Of a DNA stretch of 64,000 bases, positions 29,669 to 41,000 are shown piece by piece. The notes under the pieces were generated by a model. The model ran no database searches, had not been told where the DNA came from, and worked only from the letters and a program-made list of their open reading frames with translations. Each line of letters begins with the position of its first letter. Positions within the stretch are counted from its first letter, which is position 1. Position numbers and translations under genes: made by a program. Source of the stretch: Skeletonema tropicum (taxonomy: Eukaryota; Bacillariophyta; Thalassiosirophyceae; Thalassiosirales; Thalassiosiraceae); the NCBI GenBank assembly GCA_037178625.1, contig CM074131.1, positions 4,526,001-4,590,000 of the forward strand, in the 5' to 3' direction.

Positions 29669-30697
29669 TCAGCGCGGGCCCTCGGGGCCTGTAAAGTATT
29701 GTGTCGTCATCTTGCTGTTGGCCACATCATCTTTGTAGGTGGTAAGGAGACGTAGATATTGATTGATTGCTGTGATCATCCCTACCCACTGTTTGCATGT
29801 GAATGCACGATGGAATTTAATGTTGGATTCCAAGTAGCTTCTGGTTGCTTCCGCGAGGCCGTAACCATGTTGCTCGACTAACAATAAATTAGCGCACTTG
29901 AGAATATCCTTAAGAGTTTTCAAACGAGGCCCTGTTTCTGTTTGAGTGCAGAGCATCGCTTTACGACACATCAAGTAGTCTGATGTTTCGTCTTTGTCAT
30001 CGAAGACCGTCCCTGTGTAAGACATCAGAGGGATCATTATTTTGGAAGAGTCCATGGCGTCCTTGCAAAATGCATGGTTGACTGCCCTCCACTTCGTCAC
30101 TTGGTACGGCGTACCCTGATTGAAGTAGTTGTCCATGATGACAGCGAATTTTTTATCGAAATGACCCATGAGCTTTCCAAGCATACCTCCTGCACGATCT
30201 GCATTATCGTTCAGACAGTTCACATGATGGGCGATTTGCTTTTTATGCTGCGATAGTGTCTTTTTCAATTCGTCGATGTCCTTCTTAGCGAGAGGATCAC
30301 CGGTGATACCGTTGAATTTGTTTGCGATGTCGGCTTCTAGCTCGGACGCTTTTTGTTGATTGAAGATGAGTTGAGTCATGAGCTTCTTCTCGTGGTCGTC
30401 CCAACCAAGCTCGAAGATTAGACTTTCATATTCGATGAGTTTGAGTACCATGTAGGTGTGTTGTCCAACATTATGTGGAAGGGAATAGTACGTTACCGTA
30501 GTTTTGGCATGATTAGTTGATCCGCCATCGATAGTCCATTTCCGACCATTGGCAATCTTGGCAACTGGAAAGATGGGAAAGACGACTTTGTCTTTATCCT
30601 CGATGTATCCACGAGTTACCTGAGATTCTTTTGGCCGTTTGTCCTCGGTGAGAGTGTTGTAGGCCAAGTAAATTGATGCTAATTCATTTTGCGACAT
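29669..30697 (-). CDS. Element 1 protein of 342 aa, unknown
   Basis: An ATG-initiated single-exon ORF reading toward the 3' end of element 1. A lysine-rich helical stretch around residues 120-165 (KKDIDELKKTLSQHKKQ) may be a coiled coil. Family not recognised. The last codons read TTQYFTGPEGPR: the GPEGPR is the translation of the terminal GC-rich hairpin, so the end of the element is part of the coding sequence. Only the final codons survive in element 2. It could be the element's own mobility protein or cargo. Confidence 0.55.
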   Translation of the reverse strand: MSQNELASIYLAYNTLTEDKRPKESQVTRGYIEDKDKVVFPIFPVAKIANGRKWTIDGGSTNHAKTTVTYYSLPHNVGQHTYMVLKLIEYESLIFELGWDDHEKKLMTQLIFNQQKASELEADIANKFNGITGDPLAKKDIDELKKTLSQHKKQIAHHVNCLNDNADRAGGMLGKLMGHFDKKFAVIMDNYFNQGTPYQVTKWRAVNHAFCKDAMDSSKIMIPLMSYTGTVFDDKDETSDYLMCRKAMLCTQTETGPRLKTLKDILKCANLLLVEQHGYGLAEATRSYLESNIKFHRAFTCKQWVGMITAINQYLRLLTTYKDDVANSKMTTQYFTGPEGPR

Positions 30698-31160
30698 GAT
30701 AATGATCAGTCCTTCTGGTATTTCACCAGGATGGAAAATTCTTCTCGTTTCGAGGTATCTGGTAGCTTTCTGCGGTGCTTGTCGACGAGAGCACTTGTTA
30801 TTTTAAAATAATGACACAGGCTAATAGATGTGTAATGACAACGACGATGAATACAGTATTAATTTACGTATTTGGAGTAGTTGTGAGCTCTTCGAAGGAG
30901 AGAGCTGCTGCTAGCGGTTGAGCTTGCTCATGGAAGATGAGGGCTCAGAGCTACAGGACAGAATCGTACTAATTCCAAGACGTAGAACCTTAGTAACGAT
31001 TCACGAGGCTGACTACTTCCACGTAGTCAGAATCCAGAGCGGCATGCGTCAGGCAGAGAGATCTCGATAAGCGATAGCTTAGCGAGCACGTATCCGTATG
31101 GTCACAGATACATACGTACCTAAAGGTAGTATGCTACTTGACTATTACAGCTTGTCAGTA

Positions 31161-31302
31161 GTCTTTATACAACAGAATTCGGCTATAAAGTTGCTCTGCA
31201 ATGACGTTGGCCTTAATTGGTATAATTGTGCTGTGCACAATTTTACCAATTAGTCTCTTTACAATAGAATACGGCTATACAGTTGCTCTGCAATGACGTT
31301 GT
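31161..31302. repeat. Element 1 subterminal direct repeats flanking a hairpin
   Basis: Two 50-bp direct repeats (31161-31210 and 31253-31302; a few differences) share GGCTATA, then AGTTGCTCTGCAATGACGTTG. Between them is a 17-bp inverted repeat with one mismatch (AATTGGTATAATTGTGC at 31215-31231, complement at 31235-31251, 3-base loop). The repeat core matches the pairs in elements 2 and 3. Confidence 0.8.
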
Positions 31303-31450
31303 CAATCTTTATCAATGTGAAAAGAAATGTCTTGAATGCAATAAGCCACGAAGTCCTTATTACAAGCTAGGAGTTTTTCCAGATGATGGTAGTAAGCAAT
31401 ATAACCGAACTCTTTATGATTCATTAATTACGAGTTTCGGTGGAGCTTAG
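31295..31450 (+). other. Short open stretch with clustered cysteines in element 1
   Basis: A frame without stops encoding YQCEKKCLECNKPRSP and continuing to a TAG at 31448-31450, with no ATG of its own. The CxxxCxxC spacing and lack of stops hint at an exon. The same stretch is in element 2 in inverted orientation. Low support. Confidence 0.2.
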
Positions 31451-31519
31451 CCACCTTCATCAGCGGTTCTAATTGCGTGGAGACAGGCCACAAAAAATTT
31501 GAATCAAAAGGTCTCAAGA

Positions 31520-31714
31520 ATGAGAAAAGGCGTGGTAGCTGTCATTGTTCTAACGGTCGTAAGTTTTGTTGGCGTTTCGTGGGCGTGGGCCAGCGTACAA
31601 GGCATATCTTTTCCATCGGGGAGATCCAAAGTAGCGAGCAAATTACTTCCGGAACTTGAACTTGAAGTGTTGGGATTTTCCCCCCTCCTATCCCCGCTGA
31701 AATGCCCATTTTGA
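31520..31714 (+). CDS. Small ORF with signal-peptide-like start in element 1
   Basis: 64 codons from ATG. MRKGVVAVIVLTVVSFVGVS followed by WAWASVQG is a charged start, a hydrophobic core and an A-x-A-like cleavage context. The rest is unremarkable. It is kept with one or few changes in element 2 (about 41602-41408 minus). It may be a first exon rather than a whole gene. Confidence 0.3.
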   Translation: MRKGVVAVIVLTVVSFVGVSWAWASVQGISFPSGRSKVASKLLPELELEVLGFSPLLSPLKCPF

Positions 31715-32433
31715 TTGTCATTTAGATGCTATATCTTATGACTTAGATCTAAAAATCGTTTGATTTGTGCTAAAAAGGACTTTTCCAGGCTAATTAAGTC
31801 AGATTGTCGATGAGCTTCTTCGTTCTTTCCAGTGTGCATCCCCGTCACCCTCTATTTTCTTAATTTTTTCTCTGAGTGACGTGGTAAACTTCGTTACTTA
31901 AGGAATTAGTACACTTGATTCCAATCGTCTTACGTCACAAAGTACCAGAAGTCAGGTGTTGGCAAAATCCAATGAACAAAAAAGTATTTAAGTTCATGCA
32001 GCAAGTACTCAGGTCGACATTGGCTCAATTACATTATCTGCCGAGTCGTCTATTGATGCAAGTCTAAATAGACGCCGACGTTGGTTGCCGACGTGTTTGC
32101 ATTTGAATAACTGCCGATCTTTGGCCACGTACTGATCAATACGTCAGTTCTTAACTCCACGTCGACGTCTTGTGTTGAGCTGAATCTTTTTGTCGACGTG
32201 TTGTCGATGTGTTGAACCACAAGATCTTGTGTTGCCGACGTAGCTTACGAAGGAACTCGTTTACTTCATGACGTGGTTGGTTATTGATTGCATTGTTCTC
32301 TGCTGATTATTGCGCTGGTGCGTTGGCGGCGGTTATGTAGGCAGTTTGTACGTTGTCGAGCCGTTCAACAGCTCTCATAAATTATGCATTGCATCATTTA
32401 CATCATCACATTTCTACATTGTCCGAATAAATA

Positions 32434-34419
32434 ATGAAGTTTGGCAACACAAATCCAGTTATATCCACCGTTGGTAGTAATGGTAAGGGCTTCCGTGCCG
32501 TGCGGAATCGGAGCAATGTCGATGCACGTCTTCCTTCGTCAGGGGTCAAGACTGCCGCTAAACCGTCGGCTCCTGTCATTGCATTGAGCGTAACAGACAT
32601 CAATTGGCGTTTGGTGCGTACCGACGATCGTATCTTCTTGCTGCTAGCGTCTGTTGCATTAGGCGATGGGTTTGACGTTGCCAAGTTGGAGAAGGAACAA
32701 CTGCTCTTTTCTGCTCTTTCCGTCTTTGAAGTCGGGTCAATCAAGTACATCCTGAATGAACTGTCTGAACATTACCCGAATGTCCCAGTTGGTAAGACTG
32801 ATTCTACTGACAAAGATGATCTGGTGTCTGCAGCGGTCAACTTCTTAATGTTTGCCGCTATTGCTCAGAAAGGAGGTACAAGCCAAGCGCCGTACACTTC
32901 AAATTGTGAGCATTTTTGGTAAGAGAGAAGGTTAACCTTCGTGTGGTTCAATGATTTTGGTATTTTTGTTCATTGTACCGTTTTACAAATTCTGTCTTTC
33001 CTTTTTACTTACAAGTTTTTTTTTCAACCTTCAACTTCACACCAGTGATGAGAACGGGAAACTTGTACTTGAAGACAAAACTCATTCGGGCTCCCGTGAT
33101 CAACCTGTTCAAGATGATGATGAACCGGATTTGTCCGAGAAAGGTGCTGTCACGAAAAAGTCTAAACCGGTACCTGTCGGAGAGAAGGCCTCTCCTGATT
33201 CAACTATCATGTGAGTTTATTTTGTGTGCATGTGCACTGCCGCACTAAGTATCGCTTGCTTATTGAATCATTTTAGTATAATCGATCACTGAACAATTTT
33301 ACCTAATAAACAAATGCAACTGCCTACGTAGACATGCTGATCAAAACACACGAACGACTGAAAGTACCAATAGCTAGGCTCAGGTGTCAATTCAGCAGCA
33401 GGATGGCGGGCAATAACACAGCATACCAGTCGCACTTTTACGGCAGGAGGCTATTCTACACCTTTGATGTGTGCGTAGGTGCACATGTTTGCTTGGAGTC
33501 AGCCAACATCGATCCCAACTCAGGATTGTACGTCTCAGCTATTGGGGTAGTAGTCGAGATCGTTTACGATAAGGATCGCTCCGTTGGACCAAACGGTAAA
33601 GGTGAGGTTAGCCTACCGAAGTACATTGTTGTGGATTTCCCTACATACAAACCACCACCAGGCGAGGACCCATGGGACAAGAACAACCCAACGGTGAGTA
33701 AAAGTTGACACACGAAAGACACAAGACAATTGCCACTCTCTGCGAAAACACTACTAACTCATTTCATACTGATACAAATGCATCCTACCCCAACTTATTG
33801 CGCACAGCACGTGCCAATCCCACCCTACGAGCAGATTTGCAACAGGGGATGCTGCACCGCATTATTCATGCCATTGCAAATTGCCTACGCCATCACCATC
33901 CACCGCTGTCAAGGACTCGAAGCTGGATTCGACAAAGGAGACCGCTGGAACCGCATGATAATAGATCCAGCAGATGAGTTGTGGGAGATTAGCAAGTTTC
34001 TTGGAACAATGTACGTGGCTACCAGCAGAGGCAAAACACTTGGCTCCAAAGATCAAGCATACCCGTCGGACAGTGCCATATACTGGACCGGAAGCAACAT
34101 TTCAACGAACCGATTAAAAAATTGCAAGAGAAAGCAAAATGGCCAGTTCTGCGAATCGTACAAGAAGCGAGCAAATTGGGTGAAATACTTGGAGGGGAAG
34201 GCAGAAGAGTCGAAGACGAGGTATAGCAAGAGAAAGTTGGAAGAAATCACAGAAACATCGTACGCAGCAGCAATCAAGGGCAATTTCATCAAAGACAGGG
34301 AAGACCTGACAACCAGGATTACCAACATCATAACCAACCCGAACAAGAAGTGGAAAGAAGCGAAGAAGGATCATGAAATCCCAAGTGATTACTTCGCAGG
34401 ATCTTCATCTGGTGATTAG
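32434..34419 (+). CDS. Element 1 four-exon gene ending in a helicase-like C-terminal lobe
   Basis: Exons 32434-32918, 33046-33210, about 33384-33693 and 33808-34419 join in frame to about 523 residues; the third acceptor (CTCAG at 33379-33383) is the least sure. Residues 1-162 are of unknown fold; about 163-216 form an acidic, probably disordered linker. The third exon has VGAHVCLESANID and GLYVSAIGVVVEI, like the G-A-x-V-x-L..N and G-x-x-G-x-V strands of Pif1 helicases. The last has PLQIAYAITIHRCQGLEAG and YVATSRGKTLG (motifs near the end of SF1B helicases). The ATP-binding N-terminal half is missing, so it cannot be a complete helicase. Confidence 0.6.
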
Positions 34420-35341
34420 TAAAATTGATCACTGCACAGTTTTACAAAACAGACACTTTCTCACCACAAAGAATACAACAACTCAATTAAGCCTCTGCAT
34501 CTGGTGATCAGTAAAACATCTGCAAGCGCACGATTCGATATATCAAGCACAGTTTTACAAAAAGACATTTTCTCGCGACGAAGAAAGACAAAAACTAAAT
34601 CGACTAACGCCCGTGTAAAACCTGTATTTCTTTCTCGTACAGACCGATTTAGATGCTCAAAAAGCGGCTTTAGTACAGTAAATTTCTCGCTTTCAACAGG
34701 TACTTCTTGCTTTTTACATAGGAACACATACAGATCCTACGCCGATAGTCTCTACCGAGGACTCTACGTGTCCCTAAAGTAAACCTTCTCACTAAAAAAC
34801 ACATGTACTGATTCCTACCTATAACTCTGTAGAATAATGGGGGTGAAAAATAATGAATTTTCCCACCTGTAATAGAAGGGCACCTGCGGCCCCCTATTAC
34901 GCTGCTCTGCACTCCATGAACGGGGGCCCCGAGGGCCGACGAAGGATTATGATACCCGAGGTAGTATCGCCGTTATTGCTGTTGCTGTCGAAGAACAACA
35001 ATGCTAATAAGGGTCTACCTAGAAGCCACGATGCTGTGAGTAAATGGGCGAGTTCGTGCAATGCCCAAAGGTAAAGTAGGCGAGGAGAAGACGTCCGGTT
35101 GTGGACCACTGTTGTTGTTGTTGTCGAACAATAGTCGTCATTGTCTTGATTTTTTGATGTTGTATTTTTTTATTATTGTGGCGTGCTTGTCCATCGAGCA
35201 TTATTTATTATTGAATTACACTGGCTTCCGGCTTTTTTCATTGGTTTGTTGCATCGCCTTCGCCACAACTGTCACTGTCATGGAGTAGAGAAGACGTACG
35301 GTGCGTGTGGGACCGATGAGATCGAGGAATCGAGTGTGGTG

Positions 35342-35568
35342 CCACGGGAACCTGGGGTTGACACGAGTGACACGTACGCTGCTTGGCGGCGCACCGTGTC
35401 AGATGGCGTAAGTAGCTGTGGCGTCGGCAGCAAGTTTTAGCAGAAAGGGCCATCAGACATTAGCCTCAACGCTAGATTTTTGAGAACCACGACTTAACCT
35501 TCATAGCAAACACTCGTCGCATCGGCCACTAACAAAAATCAGCCACTGTCAACCCCAGGTTCCCGTGG
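35342..35568. repeat. Perfect 21-bp inverted repeat with 185-bp spacer
   Basis: 35342-35362 contains ACGGGAACCTGGGGTTG and 35548-35568 is its exact complement. They could be the ends of a small inverted-repeat element or form a stem; no target duplication seen. Confidence 0.7.
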
Positions 35569-35594
35569 TGGTGCACTTGTGTTTTTGCGTGTTG

Positions 35595-35666
35595 GTTGAC
35601 ACCACGTGACACGCACTGGCATCAAAATTCTGACATTCTTGACTAGTCTGGTACTCCAGACTAGTC
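35595..35666. promoter_or_regulatory. CACGTG block and adjoining perfect hairpin
   Basis: 35595-35648 repeats the block found upstream of the secreted six-cysteine genes. It runs into a perfect 11-bp inverted repeat (GACTAGTCTGG at 35641-35651, complement at 35656-35666, loop TACT). In the gene array only the first half of the hairpin is present. Confidence 0.35.
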
Positions 35667-35802
35667 ATTGTGACTCTCACAGTCTTCCAATATCTTCAGC
35701 TAGAGAGCACCTGCACAGTACTTAGATCACAAGCTTTGCATATATCGAGCAGGTTTCGTTCGAAGCACACGTTTTCAAATTGGGTGATGTTGGTGCTTCT
35801 TT

Positions 35803-35804
<2 letters not shown>

Positions 35805-35872
<68 letters not shown>
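35805..35872. repeat. (TC)n microsatellite
   Basis: An uninterrupted TC run of about 68 bases. It creates meaningless Leu-Ser and Arg-Glu repeats on the two strands. Confidence 0.95.
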
Positions 35873-35876
<4 letters not shown>

Positions 35877-37795
35877 GATAGAAGGATTGCTGGCAACACG
35901 CTGGACTTGATCTGAATGCTAATGCTAGAGTTACAGTAAAACCAAGGAGCATCTTATCTCAATCTCATTCTACTTGATAGTTATAGCTCACAGACATTTT
36001 AAAGTACGTCTGGTGGGTGAGGTAAGAGGCGACATTATCTATGGTAATTGATAACAAACATGCTCTGCAATTGCTTTGTATTTCACAGATCGTTATCTCA
36101 TTCTACTCAGATTATGATGTGTAGTGTAGCCATGTCTATTCATGATTCATTATGAATGTCAAAAATCTCTAAAGCAACCTATCACACCCCCGCACAATGA
36201 CACTGTTCGTACATTGAGTTGAAGTACATATTATTATGTTCCATGTCTGTAGGTGAGTATGTTTTAATCTCTTGAGGACTCATGAAACTTGGGACATCCT
36301 GCAGCTGACATTCAATTCAATAGACTTCTCGACTAGCTATGTCTTCTTCGTGTACAACAATATCTTTTCATCAACATCCATGTGGATTGCCCCATGGAAT
36401 ACTTTGACTATACAATCCACTCCCCGCTCCCATCTAAACTCTTTCACAACTACAATAATCTACTTATCTATATATCAAATCTAAGTACGCTCTGCCCATC
36501 CAACACCTACACATTGGGATAGGCAAAGAAGGTCACAGCATATTACTTACTGTAGGTACTATTGAGCTCAGCTTGCAAGTCGAATCTCAATATCAGGCTG
36601 ATGGTGGCAAGTAATGTATCTTTAAGATCCTAATGGCCAACAGATGAAGATTACCACCGCAAGCAAGGTCAAAAGCCTTCTACCTGTTACTGTGTTATTG
36701 AGGGTCGTAGGAAGCCATTTTTCACCATGGCATGGTCTGGGTCCGTTTTTGATGGTTGATGGCATGTGAGTACCGCGTAAACGTAGGAACTAGTAAATTA
36801 TGAAAAGTTAAATACTGGTTTTGATCATAAGCCACACTCGATTTCAAAAACTTTGACGCTTTTAGCACTTATGATATGCTAGAGAAGTACCTATCTAGAG
36901 GTACCATCATAATCACAAACGGCGGTTAGTTAGTCGCACAGAGGAAGAACTGACGTGCGCAACGAAATTTTAACGGAGCTCGAACTCCGAACTCCCACGA
37001 GAAAAAAGTTAAGCGTCGCACAAAAATTTTGTCATTCATATCAACCGACATCATCCCTCCTTGCGGTATTCGATGCCGATTGCATCTCATCGACATCAGA
37101 TTTTGTTCCGTGCCATGGCATTTGATTCTTCGAATCACTTTTGTTTGGGTTGCATAAGGATTCTGTCCGATCGACTCATCCTTATTGAGTCTCCATGGTA
37201 CTCGGGACTCATCCAGTGGTCATCGGTCATTCCTTAGCCGATCGTGACTGGTTGATCAGCCATAAGCTGACCATCATCGTTTCACGGCCATGATTCGATC
37301 GTGCCTCATCATAGACTAAGCCACTACTAGCTCACTCTTTTCTTCGCCCGATCATGTTCATCTTCATGTCGCTTATGATAAAAGGCCGGATTTCCCCCGG
37401 TTCTTGCTATGCTATCGTGGCTGTTACACGGCAATACGGCAGTTACGTCGCTACGGTAAGGGTGCAGTCCTATGGAACTTGGTCTTCCCCCTCGATCTAG
37501 AGCGGTGGTTACGTCGCTGGGTCGATGTGGAAAGGTGGAGGTACATAGTAGTAATGGCCTTATTCTCCCCTTGCCATCATCAATGCAACTCTCAAAAAAT
37601 GATTCTTAAAAAATAATTTATAAAAATGGATTTTCGCGCGGTCGGTTGAAATTGATAATAGGTAAGTAGGTGCTTGCAAATTCAAATCAATGGAACAGCA
37701 GTCATAAGTACGCATTTGGTTCGGTTCACAAGACAAACCTCAGTATCAGAGTCATAGTGACAACTAACAGTCCTCATGAACACGCGTCCCTTTCG

Positions 37796-37947
37796 AGCGA
37801 ACCCAAAACACGAACCCGATTCGAACCCAAAACACTAACCCGATTCGAACCTAAAACACTAACCCGATTCGAACCCAAAACACTAACCCGATTCGAACCC
37901 AAAACACTAACCCGATTCAAACCCAAAACACTAACCCGATTCGAACC
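37796..37947 (+). repeat. 24-bp minisatellite upstream of the secreted-protein gene at 38043
   Basis: Six copies of a 24-bp unit containing CGATTCGAACCC and AAAACACTAACC (starts 37818, 37842 and so on). It ends about 95 bp before the ATG, at a similar place to the 31-bp arrays before the six-cysteine genes, and also has an AACAC...GAACC flavour. Confidence 0.85.
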
Positions 37948-38042
37948 TGCTTTGTGTTGTAAGCATGGAGGTCGGTTGATGTCCCTGCCATAAATAGTAA
38001 CAGCGCTTTTTCCAAAGTGAAAGAAGACGAGCATCGGATAAA

Positions 38043-41000
38043 ATGAAGTTCCCCAAGATTACCTCTGCCGCATTCCTTGCCCTTGCCCTTGCGGCTAACC
38101 CTTTGTTGGTTGGTAAGTTTGTCTTGGTAACTCGCATTGAGCCATTGACGTGGATTCCTCTCTATCTCTCTCTTTCTGTTGTCGGCCCTCGGGGCCCCCG
38201 TTCATGGAGTGCAGAGCAGCGTAATAGGGGGCCGCAGGTGCCCTTCTATTACAGGTGGGAAAATTCATTATTTTTCACCCCCATTATTCTACAGAGTTAT
38301 AGGTAGGAATCAGTACATGTGTTTTTTAGTGAGAAGGTTTACTTTAGGGACACGTAGAGTCCTCGGTAGAGACTACCGGCGTAGGATCTGTATGTGTTCC
38401 TATGTAGAAAGCAAGAAGTACCTGTTGAAAGCGAGAAATTGACTGTACTAGATGCGCTTTTTGAGCATCTAAATCGGTCTGTACGAGAAAGAAATACAGG
38501 TTTTACACGGGCGTTAGTCGATTTAGTTTTTGTCTTTCTTCGTCGCGAGAAAATGTCTTTTTGTAAAACTGTGCTTGATATATCGAATCGTGCGCTTGCA
38601 GATGTTTTACTGATCACCAGATGCAGACGCTTAATTGAGTTGTTGTATTCTTTGTGTTGAGAAAGTGTCTGTTTTGTAAAACTGTGCAGTGATCAATTTT
38701 ACTAATCACCAGATGAAGATCCTGCGAAGTAATCACTTGGGATTTCATGATCCTTCTTCGCTTCTTTCCACTTCTTGTTCGGGTTGGTTATGATGTTGGT
38801 AATCCTGGTTGTCAGGTCTGTCCTGTCTTTGATGAAATTGCCCTTGATTGCTGCTGCGTACGATGTTTCTGTGATTTCTTCCAACTTTCTCTTGCTATAC
38901 CTTGTCTTCGACTCTTCTGCCTTCCCCTCCAAGTATTTCACCCAATTTGCTCGCTTCTTGTACGATTCGCAGAACTGGCCATTTTGCTTTCTCTTGCAAT
39001 TTTTTAATCGGTTCGTTGAAATGTTGCTTCCGGTCCAGTATATGGCACTGTCCGACGGGTATGCTTGATCTTTGGAGCCAAGTGTTTTGCCTCTGCTGGT
39101 AGCCACGTACATTGTTCCAAGAAACTTGCTAATCTCCCACAACTCATCTGCTGGATCTATTATCATGCGGTTCCAGCGGTCTCCTTTGTCGAATCCAGCT
39201 TCGAGTCCTTGACAGCGGTGGATGGTGATGGCGTAGGCAATTTGCAATGGCATGAATAATGCGGTGCAGCATCCTCTGTTGCAAATCTGCTCGTAGGGTG
39301 GGATTGGCACGTGCTGTGCGCAATAAGTTGGGGTAGGATGCATTTGTATCAGTATGAAATGAGTTAGTAGTGTTTTCGCAGAGAGTGGCAATTGTCTTGT
39401 GTCTTTCGTGTGTCAACTTTTACTCACCGTTGGGTTGTTCTTGTCCCATGGGTCCTCGCCTGGTGGTGGTTTGTATGTAGGGAAATCCACAACAATGTAC
39501 TTCGGTAGGCTAACCTCACCTTTACCGTTTGGTCCAACGGAGCGATCCTTATCGTAAACGATCTCGACAACTACCCCAATAGCTGAGACGTACAATCCTG
39601 AGTTGGGATCGATGTTGGCTGACTCCAAGCAAACATGTGCACCTACGCACACATCAAAGGTGTAGAATAGCCTCCTGCCGTAAAAGTGCGACTGGTATGC
39701 TGTGTTATTGCCCGCCATCCTGCTGCTGAATTGACACCTGAGCCTAGCTATTGGTACTTTCAGTCGTTCGTGTGTTTTGATCAGCATGTCTACGTAGGCA
39801 GTTGCATTTGTTTATTAGGTAAAATTGTTCAGTGATCGATTATACTAAAATGATTCAATAAGCAAGCGATACTTAGTGCGGCAGTGCACATGCACACAAA
39901 ATAAACTCACATGATAGTTGAATCAGGAGAGGCCTTCTCTCCGACAGGTACCGGTTTAGACTTTTTCGTGACAGCACCTTTCTCGGACAAATCCGGTTCA
40001 TCATCATCTTGAACAGGTTGATCACGGGAGCCCGAATGAGTTTTGTCTTCAAGTACAAGTTTCCCGTTCTCATCACTGGTGTGAAGTTGAAGGTTGAAAA
40101 AAAAACTTGTAAGTAAAAAGGAAAGACAGAATTTGTAAAACGGTACAATGAACAAAAATACCAAAATCTTTTGAACCACACGAAATTTAACCTTCTCTCT
40201 TACCAAAAATGCTCACAATTTGAAGTGTACGGCGCTTGGCTTGTACCTCCTTTCTGAGCAATAGCGGCAAACATTAAGAAGTTGACCGCTGCAGACACCA
40301 GATCATCTTTGTCAGTAGAATCAGTCTTACCAACTGGGACATTCGGGTAATGTTCAGACAGTTCATTCAGGATGTACTTGATTGACCCGACTTCAAAGAC
40401 GGAAAGAGCAGAAAAGAGCAGTTGTTCCTTCTCCAACTTGGCAACGTCAAACCCATCGCCTAATGCAACAGACGCTAGCAGAAAGAAGATACGATCGTCG
40501 GTACGCACCAAACGCCAATTGATGTCTGTTACGCTCAATGCAATGACAGGAGCCGACGGTTTAGCAGCAGTCTTGACCCCTGACGAAGTAAGACGTGCAT
40601 CGACATTGCTCCGATTCCGCACGGCACGGAAGCCCTTACCATTACTACCAACGGTGGATATAACTGGATTTGTGTTGCCAAACTTCATTATTTATTCGGA
40701 CAATGTAGAAATGTGATGATGTAAATGATGCAATGCATAATTTATGAGAGCTGTTGAACGGCTCGACAACGTACAAACTGCCTACATAACCGCCGCCAAC
40801 GCACCAGCGCAATAATCAGCAGAGAACAATGCAATCAATAACCAACCACGTCATGAAGTAAACGAGTTCCTTCGTAAGCTACGTCGGCAACACAAGATCT
40901 TGTGGTTCAACACATCGACAACACGTCGACAAAAAGATTCAGCTCAACACAAGACGTCGACGTGGAGTTAAGAACTGACGTATTGATCAGTACGTGGCCA

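Larger units (their letters stand above)
29610..34939 (-). mobile_element. Element 1: full-length member of the element family (5330 bp)
   Basis: Oriented right to left: the 5' end (TC plus GGCCCTCGGGGCC) is at 34939, and the matching inverted hairpin is at about 29678-29690, with a 68-bp tail ending near 29610. The tail end is set by comparison with element 2, whose homology stops at the same point after CCCCTGTTTA. It lies about 90 bp upstream of the ATG of the amidotransferase-like gene and so may have displaced its promoter. It carries a four-exon gene with a helicase lobe, a 342-codon ORF at the 3' end and paired subterminal repeats. No target duplication seen. Confidence 0.6.
34940..37795. 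other. Region between the inverted elements, no gene supported
   Basis: No ORF longer than about 85 codons that looks real. Contents: the 21-bp inverted pair at 35342-35568, the CACGTG block and hairpin at 35595-35666, a 68-bp TC run, and a segment at about 36290-36400 similar to 43060-43130 (both contain TATGTCTTCTTCGTGTACAA). The left part should be the original upstream region of the amidotransferase-like gene. Confidence 0.5.

Noticed and set aside
33705..33977. 90-codon ORF with Arg/His-rich residues (and its mirror at 39144-39416)
   Set aside because: It is the alternative frame of the helicase exon and its preceding intron; the helicase frame carries the conserved motifs.
35696..35952. 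ORFs of repeated Leu-Ser or Arg-Glu on both strands
   Set aside because: They are translations of the TC microsatellite; the same applies to those around the AG runs at 5547, 8017, 10488 and 12958.
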